This document shows positions 24,563-34,249 of a stretch of 64,000 bases of DNA, in pieces. Origin of the DNA: Niveispirillum sp. SYP-B3756 (lineage in GTDB: Bacteria; Pseudomonadota; Alphaproteobacteria; Azospirillales; Azospirillaceae); the NCBI RefSeq assembly GCF_009495745.1, contig NZ_WIDQ01000020.1, positions 22,450-86,449 on the forward strand, read 5' to 3'. The notes below the pieces were generated by a model that ran no database searches, was not told the origin of the DNA, and saw only the letters and a program-made list of their open reading frames with translations. The stretch's first letter is position 1. Each line of letters opens with the position of its first letter. The position numbers were made by a program, and so were the translations under genes.

Positions 24563-26779
24563 TCACTTCAGCCACCGCTCAAATGGTCCGCGCTCCATCG
24601 AACTGTCGATATACCACCGTTTCTCCTTGCCGTCGAAACGCGCTCCCAATCGCTTGACCGTATCCTTTTCTTCGAACTCGGTCGTCAGGTATATTCGCTG
24701 GCCCTTGCCATCCATGGCATATGCCACATCGCCACCAGTGGCCGTTTCTGCTTTCCGTGAAGTGTCACTTTCGCTTCCTCTGTCAGGAAAAATCGCGTGC
24801 TTACAGTTCGGATAGGCCGAACACCCTAGGAATGGCATTCCACGGCCCTTGCGTGTGATCATCCTACCGGTGCCGCAGGCGGGACACGAAGCGCCATGAC
24901 CTTCGATGGGTTCGATTGCCGGCTTGGGCGGGCGGTCTCCTCCAAGCGTCGATGACTTGCCTTGGAAGCGCTCCATCACGATGCCGACCTCTGTCGCGAT
25001 TGCCTGAAGGATCTCCCCGGTTTTCGCTTTCCCCAACAGAATGCCATCAAGCCGGTCTTCAAGATCGGCCGTGATGGCAGGATTGACGACCCTTGGCGCT
25101 ATTTCACTGAGGACGGAGAAAAGCCCCATGCCCTCTTGAGTGGGCACAATGTATTTGCCCGCGTCCGTCAACTGCCCTCGCACTTTTAGACGTTTGAGAA
25201 CCTCGGGCTGCGTTCGAGCGGTGCCGATACCACGGGCTTCCTTGAGACGGTCCCGTTCCGCATCGGTATCCACAAAACGCCAGGCTTCCTTCATGGCGGT
25301 CACCAGCGTGCCCTCGGTGTAGTTCGGCGGCGGCTTGGTCTTCTTCGCCTCAATGCGGGGATCGGCCAATGTTGCGGGGCTTCCGGAGGCGACTTCCGGC
25401 AGCAGGACGGCCTTGTCGTCGTCGGTGTCTTTTCCCGATTGGTCATCGGCCGGATCTTGCCATATCCCACGCCACCCATATTCCAAAGGGACGCGCCCAC
25501 GGGCTTCGAAAACGTGTTCAGCGCCGTGAACGGACACACGCGCCTTCACGATGGTCTGGTTGAACACGAAATCTCCGGAAACCGCCGCCAGATACCGTCT
25601 GGCGATCAGGTCGAACAGCTTATGCTCGTCACCAGACAGCGCCCCGTAGGCGCTTGCCGCCGCCTGATGGTCCGCAAGCACATTTACGTTCGGCACGATG
25701 GCGTGATGCGGGAACCCTTCCAGACCTTTATCCCAATAATGCCCTCCCTTGCCGGACCTGATCGTTGGCGTGGTGGGCGCCAGCGTCTTATAGGGCCCCA
25801 GCTGGGCGAGGCCGGAGACGAGGGCGGGAGCGTCCGACGCCTGGACCTCAGGCAGGTATTTCGCATCTGACCCGATATAGGTGATGAGCTTGTGCTCCTG
25901 ATACAGCGACTGGGCAACCTCTGCCGTCCTTTCCGCCGACCAGGACCAGGCAGATGCTCCAGCGGCGATCAAGCCGGCGATGTCGAACAGCATGGGCGGC
26001 GCTTGGCGCTCGACCGATTTCTCAACCGAGAGGGGGCCGGACCAGGTACCGGCCGCGAGAGCGACTGAACGCGCAATCGCTTCATCTGTCAGCGTGTCCC
26101 CGATACGACGCATCTGGAAGGAGCCGGCCGCCGTGTTACACCGGGCCGTCACGACGAAGTAGGCCTTTGCAACGAAGTTGTCGCGTTCCAGCTGCCGCCG
26201 GCAGACGATCGCCAGGGTGGCGGTCATTACACGCCCGACACCGACGGCGCCGCGTGCTCCCTCTTTGCGGAAGGCGATCGTGGCACCCCGCGTCAGTGAC
26301 AGATTGTAGATCTGATCCGCTTGCTGCCGTGCGATCGCCGCCTCGCGCAGATTGCGGAACTCCGCATTCGGCCGTGCTTTCCCGAAGGCCGTTCGGATTG
26401 AGGATTTGTCCTCGGCATTGAAGGTCACGCGCATCACCCGGCCGCGGAACTTCGCATAGTCCAGAAGCTCCTCGCCGATGAGCTGACCCTCCCTGTCGGG
26501 ATCGGTGGCCAAGAAGACCAGGTCCGTCTGCTTCAGCGCCTGGAGGATAGTCTTCAGCCTGGCTGGCTTGCCACCGCCATCGTCCGGCCGCCAAGGATAA
26601 AGGCCAGCAGGCGGTATCAGGACATCGTAGGTCCATGCCTTCCAGTGCGGATTGACCTCCTCCGGTTCCGCAAGCCGAAGAAGGTGGCCCTGCAAGGCAT
26701 GGACTTCTCCGTATTGTGAGCCAACGGCGGCGATGACGTTCCGGCGCTGCGAGGGCTTCTCGGTCAGGACGATGGACAT
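24563..26779 (-). CDS. topB: DNA topoisomerase III (TopB/TraE-like)
   Basis: Protein of 738 residues, type IA topoisomerase III, which decatenates DNA after replication or transfer. TOPRIM blocks are VLTEKPSQRRNVIAAV and FLATDPDREGQLIGEELL (about 80-97). The strand-passage region contains LITYIGSDAKYLPE, where the usual active-site block is LITYPRTDS/LITY-RSD; the tyrosine of TYIGSD is kept. A zinc ribbon lies at about 635-670 (CPACGTGRM ... FLGCSAYPNCKHAIFP), followed by a small C-terminal domain also found at the start of the helicase gene (KRLGARFDGKEKRWYID). R64 TraE is a plasmid homologue. The start overlaps the preceding gene by 1 nt (TGATG). Confidence 0.88.
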   Translation of the reverse strand: MSIVLTEKPSQRRNVIAAVGSQYGEVHALQGHLLRLAEPEEVNPHWKAWTYDVLIPPAGLYPWRPDDGGGKPARLKTILQALKQTDLVFLATDPDREGQLIGEELLDYAKFRGRVMRVTFNAEDKSSIRTAFGKARPNAEFRNLREAAIARQQADQIYNLSLTRGATIAFRKEGARGAVGVGRVMTATLAIVCRRQLERDNFVAKAYFVVTARCNTAAGSFQMRRIGDTLTDEAIARSVALAAGTWSGPLSVEKSVERQAPPMLFDIAGLIAAGASAWSWSAERTAEVAQSLYQEHKLITYIGSDAKYLPEVQASDAPALVSGLAQLGPYKTLAPTTPTIRSGKGGHYWDKGLEGFPHHAIVPNVNVLADHQAAASAYGALSGDEHKLFDLIARRYLAAVSGDFVFNQTIVKARVSVHGAEHVFEARGRVPLEYGWRGIWQDPADDQSGKDTDDDKAVLLPEVASGSPATLADPRIEAKKTKPPPNYTEGTLVTAMKEAWRFVDTDAERDRLKEARGIGTARTQPEVLKRLKVRGQLTDAGKYIVPTQEGMGLFSVLSEIAPRVVNPAITADLEDRLDGILLGKAKTGEILQAIATEVGIVMERFQGKSSTLGGDRPPKPAIEPIEGHGASCPACGTGRMITRKGRGMPFLGCSAYPNCKHAIFPDRGSESDTSRKAETATGGDVAYAMDGKGQRIYLTTEFEEKDTVKRLGARFDGKEKRWYIDSSMERGPFERWLK

Positions 26780-27111
26780 CAGGCACCCTCCACCAGGTCG
26801 AACTGCGAAACCGCTTCCCTGACGGCTGCGAGGCGGTCGAGAACGGTATCCTCGGGCAGCCTGAATTCGATGCCAGCCGGCGTGAGCAGGCCTACCAGCT
26901 CCACCACCATGTCCGCATCTCCGCCGGCGATCGCCCGTTCCACGACCTGAAATTCAAGCCCGCCATCACCCATCAGCGCGATCGTCGCCTCGCCAACCAA
27001 CTCGCTTTCGTCAAATGCCGGCGACCGCCATTGGAGCTTTCCGCCGGGGGGCGGTAACGCCCGCCCGATCACATGCTCAACATCCTTCTTCAGAACCAGA
27101 ACCATCGTCAC
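26779..27111 (-). CDS. Hypothetical protein upstream of topB
   Basis: Protein of 110 residues, not recognised; soluble, mixed alpha/beta in appearance (MVLVLKKDVEHVIGRALPPP, GGLEFQVVERAIAGGDADMV). Its stop and the topB start overlap as TGATG, so the two are translationally coupled. It sits 43 bp after the methylase-helicase gene on the same strand. Start is 27111 or 27105. Probably an accessory of the DNA-processing operon. Confidence 0.6.
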   Translation of the reverse strand: MTMVLVLKKDVEHVIGRALPPPGGKLQWRSPAFDESELVGEATIALMGDGGLEFQVVERAIAGGDADMVVELVGLLTPAGIEFRLPEDTVLDRLAAVREAVSQFDLVEGA

Positions 27112-27153
27112 TCGCCGCCTTCTGGCCGCGCTCCCTTGATGTTGCTGTGATGA

Positions 27154-30100
27154 TCATCGTGCCGACATGTTGGGAGACAAATCCGTCTCGCCGTCAGAAT
27201 CGGTATTGCGGCAATGCCGGCTCAGGACCTGCACGTTTCGACTCTTGTATTCGTTCAACCAGGCCCGAAACTCAGGCGCGCAATAGAGGCGGTTTCCGCG
27301 TGAGAAGAGCAAGTCGGCAACCTCAGGAAGCTTGTCCAGGCCCTTGAGGTTTACCCCCATCAGCGCCCTGGACCCTGCCCACTCGCCCGTGATCGCAACA
27401 AGGCTGGCGTCGGCGAAATACCGTCCCCCCTTTTCGGTAGCGCCTGGGCAAAACAGCCGGGCATGGCCGCCTGTCCAGACGATCCTCAAGCCCTCTCCGG
27501 TACGTGATTGAAGCGTGTCCACCAGTTCACCTTCCGGATGGTCGGCGAGAAACTCGCGAACCATCTCGGCTGATCGAAGCTCGACGGGCAACTCGGCGAC
27601 CGGTCCGGCCTTCTTCGGCACCAGGATGCAACGCCGCCTCAGTCCCTGGTCGTCCTCATAGGTGACTACCTTGCCGAGGCGATGCTGGTGGGAAAACCGC
27701 GCCGCGTCGAACAGGTTGCCATCGAGTACCTCCCGCCGCTCGATGATCGTACCCGCTGGGGCGTTATCGAATTCATGAAAGCTGCGCACGGGCCCGGTGC
27801 ATTCGAAGTTCGGATCGTTGATCAGCGCATAGAGCGAGAGCGCGCGCACGCGGTCGGTTCCTGGTGCTGCGAACCTGATGGACCAAGCACCCGCATTGTG
27901 CTCGCGACCCTTCTGCGGCACCTCCACTCGGATCACAACATGGCGTTCGATCGCACCTTCGTTCCCCGTAATGCTGATGCCAGCGCCGGGCACGATGTTC
28001 GGAAGATGGCTGACAAGTGCGGCAAGACGATTGTAGGTCGCTTTCACGGCATTGGGCTTTTCATCCGCCAGCGCTTGGTCAACCGTTTCAAAGCGCTCAG
28101 GCAACACACGCCGCAGGAGCTGCATCGAGTTCTGACGGATGCGCTTCGTCAGCATCGGCATCGCGTCGTCGGCTGGCAGCTTCGTCGTATCCGACAGATG
28201 CCGCCAGCCGGCTTGGATAGCCTCCTGCAGAAAATCGCTCCGCAGCGGTTTGGCCTCCCTTTCGATTTCCAGGGTGCTGACATAGATCGGTCCCTCGAAA
28301 GGGTCGTCCGTGTCGACCTGGGCGCCCTCGAAAAGGACCCGTTGGGTCACACGGGCCTTGCCAAGATCCTGCGCCTTAAAGGGGTCTTCGCCCCGCAGCG
28401 CATATTCGTTGAGCTTCGCATCATACGCGGCGCTGATCTCGCTTTCCCACAGCTCCTCCTGCTCGTCGGAGCGTAGGAGAATGAGGCGGCTCAGAAGCTT
28501 GTTAACATACCAGAGATCCTGACCGTCCGGCTTGTCCTCCGGCATCTCTATCGCAAGCCTGTGAGCCAGCTCTGGGCGGCTCTCAAGGATTTCCCGGCAG
28601 ACCTCATCACCAACCACATTGAGGATGTCTGGGACATCCGTGTCGAGGGCGGAGCTTTCCCGATTGCTGGTGACGTTCGCGCTTAGTTTCCTCAGCTTCG
28701 TGTTCTGCATGGCCAGCTCGCGAAGCTCGCAGACGAGCCCCGATGACAGCATGGAGATCATCGGCCGTGAAACCTGCCCTTTGCGGTTGATCCGGCCCCA
28801 GAACTGCATGCGCTCGGCGACGTTGGCCGCGATCTGCAATTCCAGCAGTTCGCGCTGGCGCTGATCCGCGAATTTCTCGGATGCGTGCAGGCTGATCCCC
28901 GTGCTGCCGGCCCTGGTGAGGACCAGCGCGTCGATCTGACCCGAGTTGTACCCGGCGACGATCGAGGTGCGAGGGACCTGCGTCCGCTCGACAAGCCGGT
29001 CACCGACAAGCATCCGCGACCGGCCGGAGATCTCGTCGCACCGATAGCCGGCATTGGTGATCGCCTCCCTGATCGTGTCGATTGGCGACAAGGGCAGATC
29101 GGGGAACTCCTCGATCATCTCTATCAACGTTTTATGCGCATTCAGCGTATCCGGATCAGAAATCTCCCTGATCGTCGGCGCTCCATAGCCCGTTCTCTCC
29201 GTGATCGTCAGCAAGCGCTGCGCCATCACCTTGAGCAGGTCGCGAAATTGCAGGCCCACCGGCTCATCGGGCGCTAGGTCCTGTGTGATCTCATCAAGCA
29301 GGCTCGCCATCGTGTTTTCGAGAACGATCGTCGGCTTGCGGCCAGCGGCGAGGGCCTCCAGCGTCTTCTCCACCGTGAATTCAGTCTTCAGCGCCAGACT
29401 GAACTGGCGGCTGATGTTGTAGAGCCTGCTTATGACGTTGAAGGTGGTGACCTGGAGACGCGCACCCTTTCTATCTGCTTCCGGAACGTTTTTCAGGCTC
29501 TTGCGGTTTTCCTTCTTGATCGCGGATACGAACTTGTTGACATCGCCGCTCAGGAACGCCATCGCCGAAAGGATGGGGCTCAGTTGATCGCAGAGATGCC
29601 GATTCCGCTCCAGGCGCTGATCATCGATGTGGGAGCAAAACGTGACGCCGCTTAGGTCATGCTCGCGCCGGATCATATTCCCCCGTTCCGCGAGCATCCC
29701 GGAGAGCGTTTCCATCATAGGCTCACCGCCGAGTCTCAGAATCTCGGGCAGTTCCGTCGCGTTCACGCTCTGCGGAAAAAGCGGAGCGTAGGCGACAAGG
29801 TTTTTCGCATCCTTGGCGAAGGTGGCGCTGGAATAGCCGACCGCCGCCGCTCCGGATGCAGCCGCGGCGATGTTGGTCGCCGTGTTTGAATCGCCGGCGG
29901 CATTGTGGCTTTCGTCCAGCAGGAGCAGGCAGCCATTGGCGACCTTCTCCAGCCAGGCTGACTTGCGGCCCTCTTCGCTGTTGAACTGCGAATAGGTCGA
30001 CATCGACAGCATTGCGTCGGAAGGCATGGTTCCGCCCGCCAGGGCTGCATCGCGAACCTGTTTCGGGGTCGCAGGAACCAGCACCTCCCCCGTGATCGTG

Positions 30101-32079
30101 TCTAGAATGCCCGTTGCGTCATTGAGGATCAGGGGTTGGCCTGCGAGGTCGGCGCTGCCGGTGTCGCAAAGATCCCGCCAGAAATCGGAAAAGAGGTTCG
30201 CCTTCTCCGTAACGAAATGCACGGCCATGCCTTTTCGCATGGCAGCTCGGGCCAGGCCGGCGAGGATACGGCCTTTGCCGAAGCCGGTCTGATCGGCAAC
30301 CACAAAGGCCTCTCCGGCGGAGATCTTGGCCTGGGCGAGGGCGAGGGCATCGACCTGCTCTGCGGACCAGAATTTTCCCAGCTCCTCCTGGGCCACCCCC
30401 AGTTCGTCGCCGACATACTGGTCGATAGACCCATACTCGTCCTCGATCCGAGCCAGGGCGGCTCTTGTGCCGGCGGCGAGGTTTTTCGGGATCATCGCTT
30501 CCGGCTCTGATACCCGTGAGAACGGCACATAGGGGGTTTGATAAGTGTTGGAGGCGCGTAGCTCCTTGGACCTCGTTGGGACCGGCGCAGGGCTGATTTC
30601 CAGGGCGGGAGCAGTCTGGCGCTGGTCGCGCAAGGATGACGCCCAGGTCCAAAGCGCATCCCAGTCCCTGATGACTGGAAGCTTTGAAGGAACCGATCGC
30701 ACGCCTTCGCCAGGCAGTGGTGTGTCACGCCTGTCGCCGATGGAAAGGAGCCGAACTGGATAACCGGCACCCTGCCGATTATAGAGCCGGCCATCAACCT
30801 CGATGACCCCTTCCAGGTGGTAATGGTCGGCAATCCAGTTGAACAGATACCGACTGGCGGCCGTCACCTCGCCCGCAGAGGCCGACTTGTAGCTGTCCCC
30901 GGCTATGATTGCCACGGTGCGCCCTCTTGGGGTTCGCGCGGCCAAGGTGCGGAACAGGATCAGCTGGTCTACGCGGGAAAGGCGGAGGCCATCGCGGATG
31001 ATCGGTTGATCGAGACCGCCGAAGGGCGGGTTGACGATGGAGGCTTCATGCTCAGGAAGTGCAACTGCACGAGCGTCGCCGGCGTGGACCTCACCAACGT
31101 TGCCGAGCATGCGAGCTACGCGCTCCAGGCGGTTGGTGTCGAGGTCAAAGCCCAGCACTTTGGCAGCGGGAGAGAGGGAAACAAGCGAGCCATTGCCGAT
31201 CGTCGGATCGAGAAGCCGGATGCCGGAGGCAGACAGGCGTTCGGTATCCAGCAGCCATTGTGCGGCGACGGCCATAGGACCCGGAGTGGAATACTGCTGA
31301 AGGGCGACGGAAGACGACGTTCTCGCCTTCATCGTCGGTTGGTTGTCGTTGAGCCGCACCGCCAGGTCGAACGCACCCCTGGAGAGGGCACCTTCCTTTG
31401 ATATCCTTCTGACGATCGATGCTTCGATCGCTTCCTGCACCTGGCGGAACCTGGGATCGTCTGCCCGCAGTTCGTCGGCAATCACCCGGCCGAACTTGAT
31501 CAGGTCCTGGAACGATTTCCGCTCCCCGCCGACATCCATGTCAAGCACGAAGCCGTCGGCACACAAGGCGAGTTCGTCGGGATCGCCGAGCGAAGCACGT
31601 AGAAACGCGGCCCTAGACTGATCCGGTGATCCCTCGATGGCCGTGCGGTCGTCCAACCGAATGAACCGGCCGTCGGCACCCTCCATCACCTGCTCGCCTC
31701 GGAAATTCCGCCCAAGCTGGACGACCTGCATCAATGACACTTCAGCAGCATTTGAAACCGCACTCTGTGCGGTTGATGAATTTTTTTGGTCAATTCGTCC
31801 GGCCGAATGGACAAAGCGGGGTGCTAAGCGGATTTCATTGAGCGGAAGTTCGTGGATCAAAGCGGCAGGAAACAGCTTCTGCCAGTCGTCGATCTTCAGA
31901 GGTTCCGAGACTTTTCCCCAGACATTTGAGCGCGGCCACCAGCTGAAGCCTAACTTTCGCAGATCCTGGTGCTCGGCCCCCAACGTCGCGATCAGGTATC
32001 GCCCACGGCTGGGCACCTGGATCAGTTGCAGCCGGCCGCCGTAGGCTGTCAAATCAATCCAAACTGCTTTTTGCATCAT
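27154..32079 (-). CDS. Adenine methylase plus strawberry-notch-like helicase fusion
   Basis: Protein of 1,642 residues. A short N-terminal domain with LRKLGFSWWPRSNVWGK is followed by an N6-adenine methylase-like domain: SAM site LDPTIGNGSLVSL (about 288-300) and catalytic NPPFGG (about 350). A superfamily II helicase domain follows: DQTGFGKGRILAGLARA as Walker A (about 595), LLLLDESHNAAG as DExx (about 715-726) and QFWGRINRKGQ in the C-terminal lobe (about 1,095). This matches the 'strawberry notch' type helicases of plasmids and phages. P1 DarB, an antirestriction protein carried with the DNA, has a comparable methylase plus helicase plan. ATG at 32079 is chosen for AGGA 6 nt upstream. Confidence 0.8.
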   Translation of the reverse strand: MMQKAVWIDLTAYGGRLQLIQVPSRGRYLIATLGAEHQDLRKLGFSWWPRSNVWGKVSEPLKIDDWQKLFPAALIHELPLNEIRLAPRFVHSAGRIDQKNSSTAQSAVSNAAEVSLMQVVQLGRNFRGEQVMEGADGRFIRLDDRTAIEGSPDQSRAAFLRASLGDPDELALCADGFVLDMDVGGERKSFQDLIKFGRVIADELRADDPRFRQVQEAIEASIVRRISKEGALSRGAFDLAVRLNDNQPTMKARTSSSVALQQYSTPGPMAVAAQWLLDTERLSASGIRLLDPTIGNGSLVSLSPAAKVLGFDLDTNRLERVARMLGNVGEVHAGDARAVALPEHEASIVNPPFGGLDQPIIRDGLRLSRVDQLILFRTLAARTPRGRTVAIIAGDSYKSASAGEVTAASRYLFNWIADHYHLEGVIEVDGRLYNRQGAGYPVRLLSIGDRRDTPLPGEGVRSVPSKLPVIRDWDALWTWASSLRDQRQTAPALEISPAPVPTRSKELRASNTYQTPYVPFSRVSEPEAMIPKNLAAGTRAALARIEDEYGSIDQYVGDELGVAQEELGKFWSAEQVDALALAQAKISAGEAFVVADQTGFGKGRILAGLARAAMRKGMAVHFVTEKANLFSDFWRDLCDTGSADLAGQPLILNDATGILDTITGEVLVPATPKQVRDAALAGGTMPSDAMLSMSTYSQFNSEEGRKSAWLEKVANGCLLLLDESHNAAGDSNTATNIAAAASGAAAVGYSSATFAKDAKNLVAYAPLFPQSVNATELPEILRLGGEPMMETLSGMLAERGNMIRREHDLSGVTFCSHIDDQRLERNRHLCDQLSPILSAMAFLSGDVNKFVSAIKKENRKSLKNVPEADRKGARLQVTTFNVISRLYNISRQFSLALKTEFTVEKTLEALAAGRKPTIVLENTMASLLDEITQDLAPDEPVGLQFRDLLKVMAQRLLTITERTGYGAPTIREISDPDTLNAHKTLIEMIEEFPDLPLSPIDTIREAITNAGYRCDEISGRSRMLVGDRLVERTQVPRTSIVAGYNSGQIDALVLTRAGSTGISLHASEKFADQRQRELLELQIAANVAERMQFWGRINRKGQVSRPMISMLSSGLVCELRELAMQNTKLRKLSANVTSNRESSALDTDVPDILNVVGDEVCREILESRPELAHRLAIEMPEDKPDGQDLWYVNKLLSRLILLRSDEQEELWESEISAAYDAKLNEYALRGEDPFKAQDLGKARVTQRVLFEGAQVDTDDPFEGPIYVSTLEIEREAKPLRSDFLQEAIQAGWRHLSDTTKLPADDAMPMLTKRIRQNSMQLLRRVLPERFETVDQALADEKPNAVKATYNRLAALVSHLPNIVPGAGISITGNEGAIERHVVIRVEVPQKGREHNAGAWSIRFAAPGTDRVRALSLYALINDPNFECTGPVRSFHEFDNAPAGTIIERREVLDGNLFDAARFSHQHRLGKVVTYEDDQGLRRRCILVPKKAGPVAELPVELRSAEMVREFLADHPEGELVDTLQSRTGEGLRIVWTGGHARLFCPGATEKGGRYFADASLVAITGEWAGSRALMGVNLKGLDKLPEVADLLFSRGNRLYCAPEFRAWLNEYKSRNVQVLSRHCRNTDSDGETDLSPNMSAR

Positions 32080-32091
32080 GTATCCTTCAAA

Positions 32092-32126
32092 AGAAATGGC
32101 GCCGACCACCGGCCGACGCCATTTCT
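32092..32126 (-). terminator. Hairpin between two leftward genes
   Basis: AGAAATGGCG (32092-32101) pairs perfectly with CGCCATTTCT (32117-32126). On the minus strand the stem is followed by TTTG. It lies between the unknown gene ending at 32143 and the helicase start, just before the helicase ribosome site, so it may end the upstream transcript or attenuate the helicase. Confidence 0.5.
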
Positions 32127-32142
32127 CATAAGTGGACTGTCA

Positions 32143-33300
32143 TCACGGGCGCGCGGCGTGGGCGAGATCGTCATCCAACTCGTCCGCCAGCGGGTCCGGA
32201 ATGTCATCCGGGTTGATTTCCGGCTCGGCGCTGGTGATGGCGGCAGCCAATGCCGCCGCCGGCGCCGCTTCCTTGACCCCTGTCGGCACCATTTCCGGTA
32301 CATACAGGGCGGGCGCCGTGGACGTCGGGCCGACATGGCTGACAAACCAGCCTTTATCGCCCTTGCGGGGCTTCATCGCGACGATGGAAGGTGCGAAGCC
32401 GACCTCCCCCGACGACGTCTTGTAGAAGCGCTCGAAGGACGGCCGGACCTCCTCGGGCGTGGCTCCCTTGGTGTTGCTCTTCACCGTATCGGCGCCGACG
32501 TTGGCACGGACAACCGGTACGATCTCGACCGGCTGGCCATTGGTCACCCAGCTACTGATGGCGGACCCTACGGCGGTGGCCAGGATGTCCTGGGCGACAT
32601 CTTTCGAACTCTTGACGATGGGGGCATTGGTATGGGGATCGAGCTTGATCGACTCATACACGAACCCCGCTTTCACCTCACCGCTGTCAGGATCGGTGGC
32701 CCTGAGCATGAAGCCCCTGGTGCCGGGAACTTTTGATGCGACATCCAATGACTGTGCGATGCGCTCCGTGAGTTGGTCCGTGCGAGAAACCATCACGGCG
32801 GCGTCCGGGAAAAGGCTCTCCACCTGTTGCCGGATTTGGCCGGTTCGCTGATCTTGAATAACGGGAAGCGCGCGGGCCATGGCGATCCGTACCATGACGA
32901 GGTCGTCGGTGCTGGCGGCAAGCTTGGATGGCCACCAAGCTGTATAATTCCCGTCGCCCTTGTTGCGGGCTGGCGATACGTCATCGAACAGGATCACACC
33001 GCCTGGGTAGACCGCACGCTGCGCCCTCTGGAGATTTTCCTGGATAGCAATGGCCTGGGGCGGCAGCTTGGTAATGTCGAAAGCGAAATCGGCGACCTCA
33101 GGCCGGGGAAATTTCTTGCTTTTACGTGTATCTGGACGAAGGGATACACGGACGTCACGGCCAGAAGCAATATCGGTGCCGATGACCACTGCTTCCTCGG
33201 GCCGATCTGACAAAGCGTAGCCTGTGACCTTGACGGCGAGGTTCTGATTCGGAGGAGCACTGCCACGGTTGACTGTAGCAAACAAGGAATCAATTTGCAT
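32143..33300 (-). CDS. Hypothetical protein upstream of the methylase-helicase
   Basis: Protein of 385 residues; ATG at 33300 is preferred over the longer frame (to 33558) because GAGGG lies about 8 nt upstream and the extension is low quality. No signal peptide or membrane segment. It begins MQIDSLFATVNRGSAPPNQN, has beta-rich middle parts (GRDVRVSLRPDTRKSKKFP) and ends in a long acidic, proline-rich tail (INPDDIPDPLADELDDDLAH). I do not recognise the family. It lies directly before the methylase-helicase, like the small partner genes next to DarB-type proteins, so a joint role is possible. Confidence 0.6.
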   Translation of the reverse strand: MQIDSLFATVNRGSAPPNQNLAVKVTGYALSDRPEEAVVIGTDIASGRDVRVSLRPDTRKSKKFPRPEVADFAFDITKLPPQAIAIQENLQRAQRAVYPGGVILFDDVSPARNKGDGNYTAWWPSKLAASTDDLVMVRIAMARALPVIQDQRTGQIRQQVESLFPDAAVMVSRTDQLTERIAQSLDVASKVPGTRGFMLRATDPDSGEVKAGFVYESIKLDPHTNAPIVKSSKDVAQDILATAVGSAISSWVTNGQPVEIVPVVRANVGADTVKSNTKGATPEEVRPSFERFYKTSSGEVGFAPSIVAMKPRKGDKGWFVSHVGPTSTAPALYVPEMVPTGVKEAAPAAALAAAITSAEPEINPDDIPDPLADELDDDLAHAARP

Positions 33301-33514
33301 ATTTCGACCCTCTAATTCGGGGGCTGCCAGCCCCCATAGTTGAAGGTGACGTGGAGTATTCCCATCACCGATACCTGCATTCATTCGAGGGACCACCGTT
33401 GGCAGCTGGATATGTCCGACCTTTTTGGTTCGGGGGGGGCGCCATGGGCGGTGTCGGGCCTCTTGAGTTGAGCTTTGCAAAAAAAGATGCAAACGCAAAT
33501 CGACCGGACGCAAC
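33301..33514. other. Intergenic region
   Basis: About 210 bp with no gene I can support. It should contain the promoter of the leftward gene at 33300. A run of G (33433-33440) and an A-rich stretch at 33478-33486 are the only notable composition features. Confidence 0.3.
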
Positions 33515-34036
33515 CTATCTGACCCCAATTGAGTAGACGCGATCCTCCTCCCATCCACCCCGCTTCATCACGAATGTGCAGATGGGGCAGATTCGGTTCG
33601 AGCGCCGGTCTTGGGACGCGAACGGCTGCTTGCACTGCAGACATTTCAATCGCCAAGCCGCGTTTGTGGCCAGGAGATCAAGCCGGATCGGAAGTGGCTG
33701 GTTGGTGAGGGCCGGTCGAAGTTGGCGAAGAATATGCAAACGTGCAACGCCATCGGCGGTCACCGTCTGAGCAGGGACACGTTCGCGCAGGTTTGTCGGC
33801 TCGACAAGCTGCTCTTTTAGCAGGGCCGTCATCGCTTTGGTTACCTCCGACATCTCAAGTCCGGTAACAACCGCGATCATGGATTTGTCACGAACCGCGC
33901 GTCCGCTTGTTTCGAGCCAGTGAAATAACTCCAATAAAATAAACATGTTATGACTAGAAAAGGCAGTGGGTGCCCCACTTTGGGATTTCCCCTTGCCTTC
34001 ATAACATGACGGCTCCACCGTCTGTCGCATCAGCAT
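33515..34036 (-). CDS. Putative regulator with C-terminal zinc ribbon
   Basis: Protein of 173 residues. The middle looks like a winged helix (IAVVTGLEMSEVTKAMTALL, KEQLVEPTNL), as in MarR-like proteins. The C-terminal zinc ribbon is CLQCKQPFASQDRRSNRICPIC (two CxxC pairs, about 131-152). The same ribbon pattern, CLxCxxxFAS...NRxCPxC, occurs in the protein at 34489 on the other strand. GGGGGG before 34036 supports this start, though 33946 is also possible. It is divergent from the pair at 34250-34923. Probably a plasmid transcription regulator. Confidence 0.5.
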   Translation of the reverse strand: MLMRQTVEPSCYEGKGKSQSGAPTAFSSHNMFILLELFHWLETSGRAVRDKSMIAVVTGLEMSEVTKAMTALLKEQLVEPTNLRERVPAQTVTADGVARLHILRQLRPALTNQPLPIRLDLLATNAAWRLKCLQCKQPFASQDRRSNRICPICTFVMKRGGWEEDRVYSIGVR

Positions 34037-34249
34037 TCTGGCCCCCCGTCAGTTGTCCCCGTAACACACCTTGATTTCCGTAAAATGGTATCGCACAGCG
34101 TATCGCCACGAGAAACATGCAAACTATCACCATAAGAGGTGTGGGTTGGTCAATAGGAGTAAATGTTTGCATCATTATATGCGTGCGAAAGCTTCAGCGA
34201 CTTTGGTTGCGCGAGGCGGCTTGGCGCGATACACCGATAGGCGGGTACA
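34037..34249. promoter_or_regulatory. Divergent promoter region between small regulators
   Basis: This gap contains ATGCAAAC (34117-34124) and its inverse GTTTGCAT (34165-34172), 40 bp apart. The second is part of TGCAAACAT on the minus strand (34163-34171), the conserved core of the transfer-operon motif, directly after a TATAAT-like hexamer. A 57-codon leftward frame (33999-34172) with one hydrophobic stretch starts at the motif; I see no ribosome site for it and leave it uncalled. Confidence 0.4.

Noticed and set aside
27682..28476. Rightward 264-codon frame opposite the methylase-helicase
   Set aside because: Antisense shadow; no domain recognised and no promoter or ribosome site.
33999..34172. 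57-codon leftward frame with one hydrophobic segment
   Set aside because: Starts inside the TGCAAACAT motif, lacks a ribosome site and overlaps the start of the zinc-ribbon gene.
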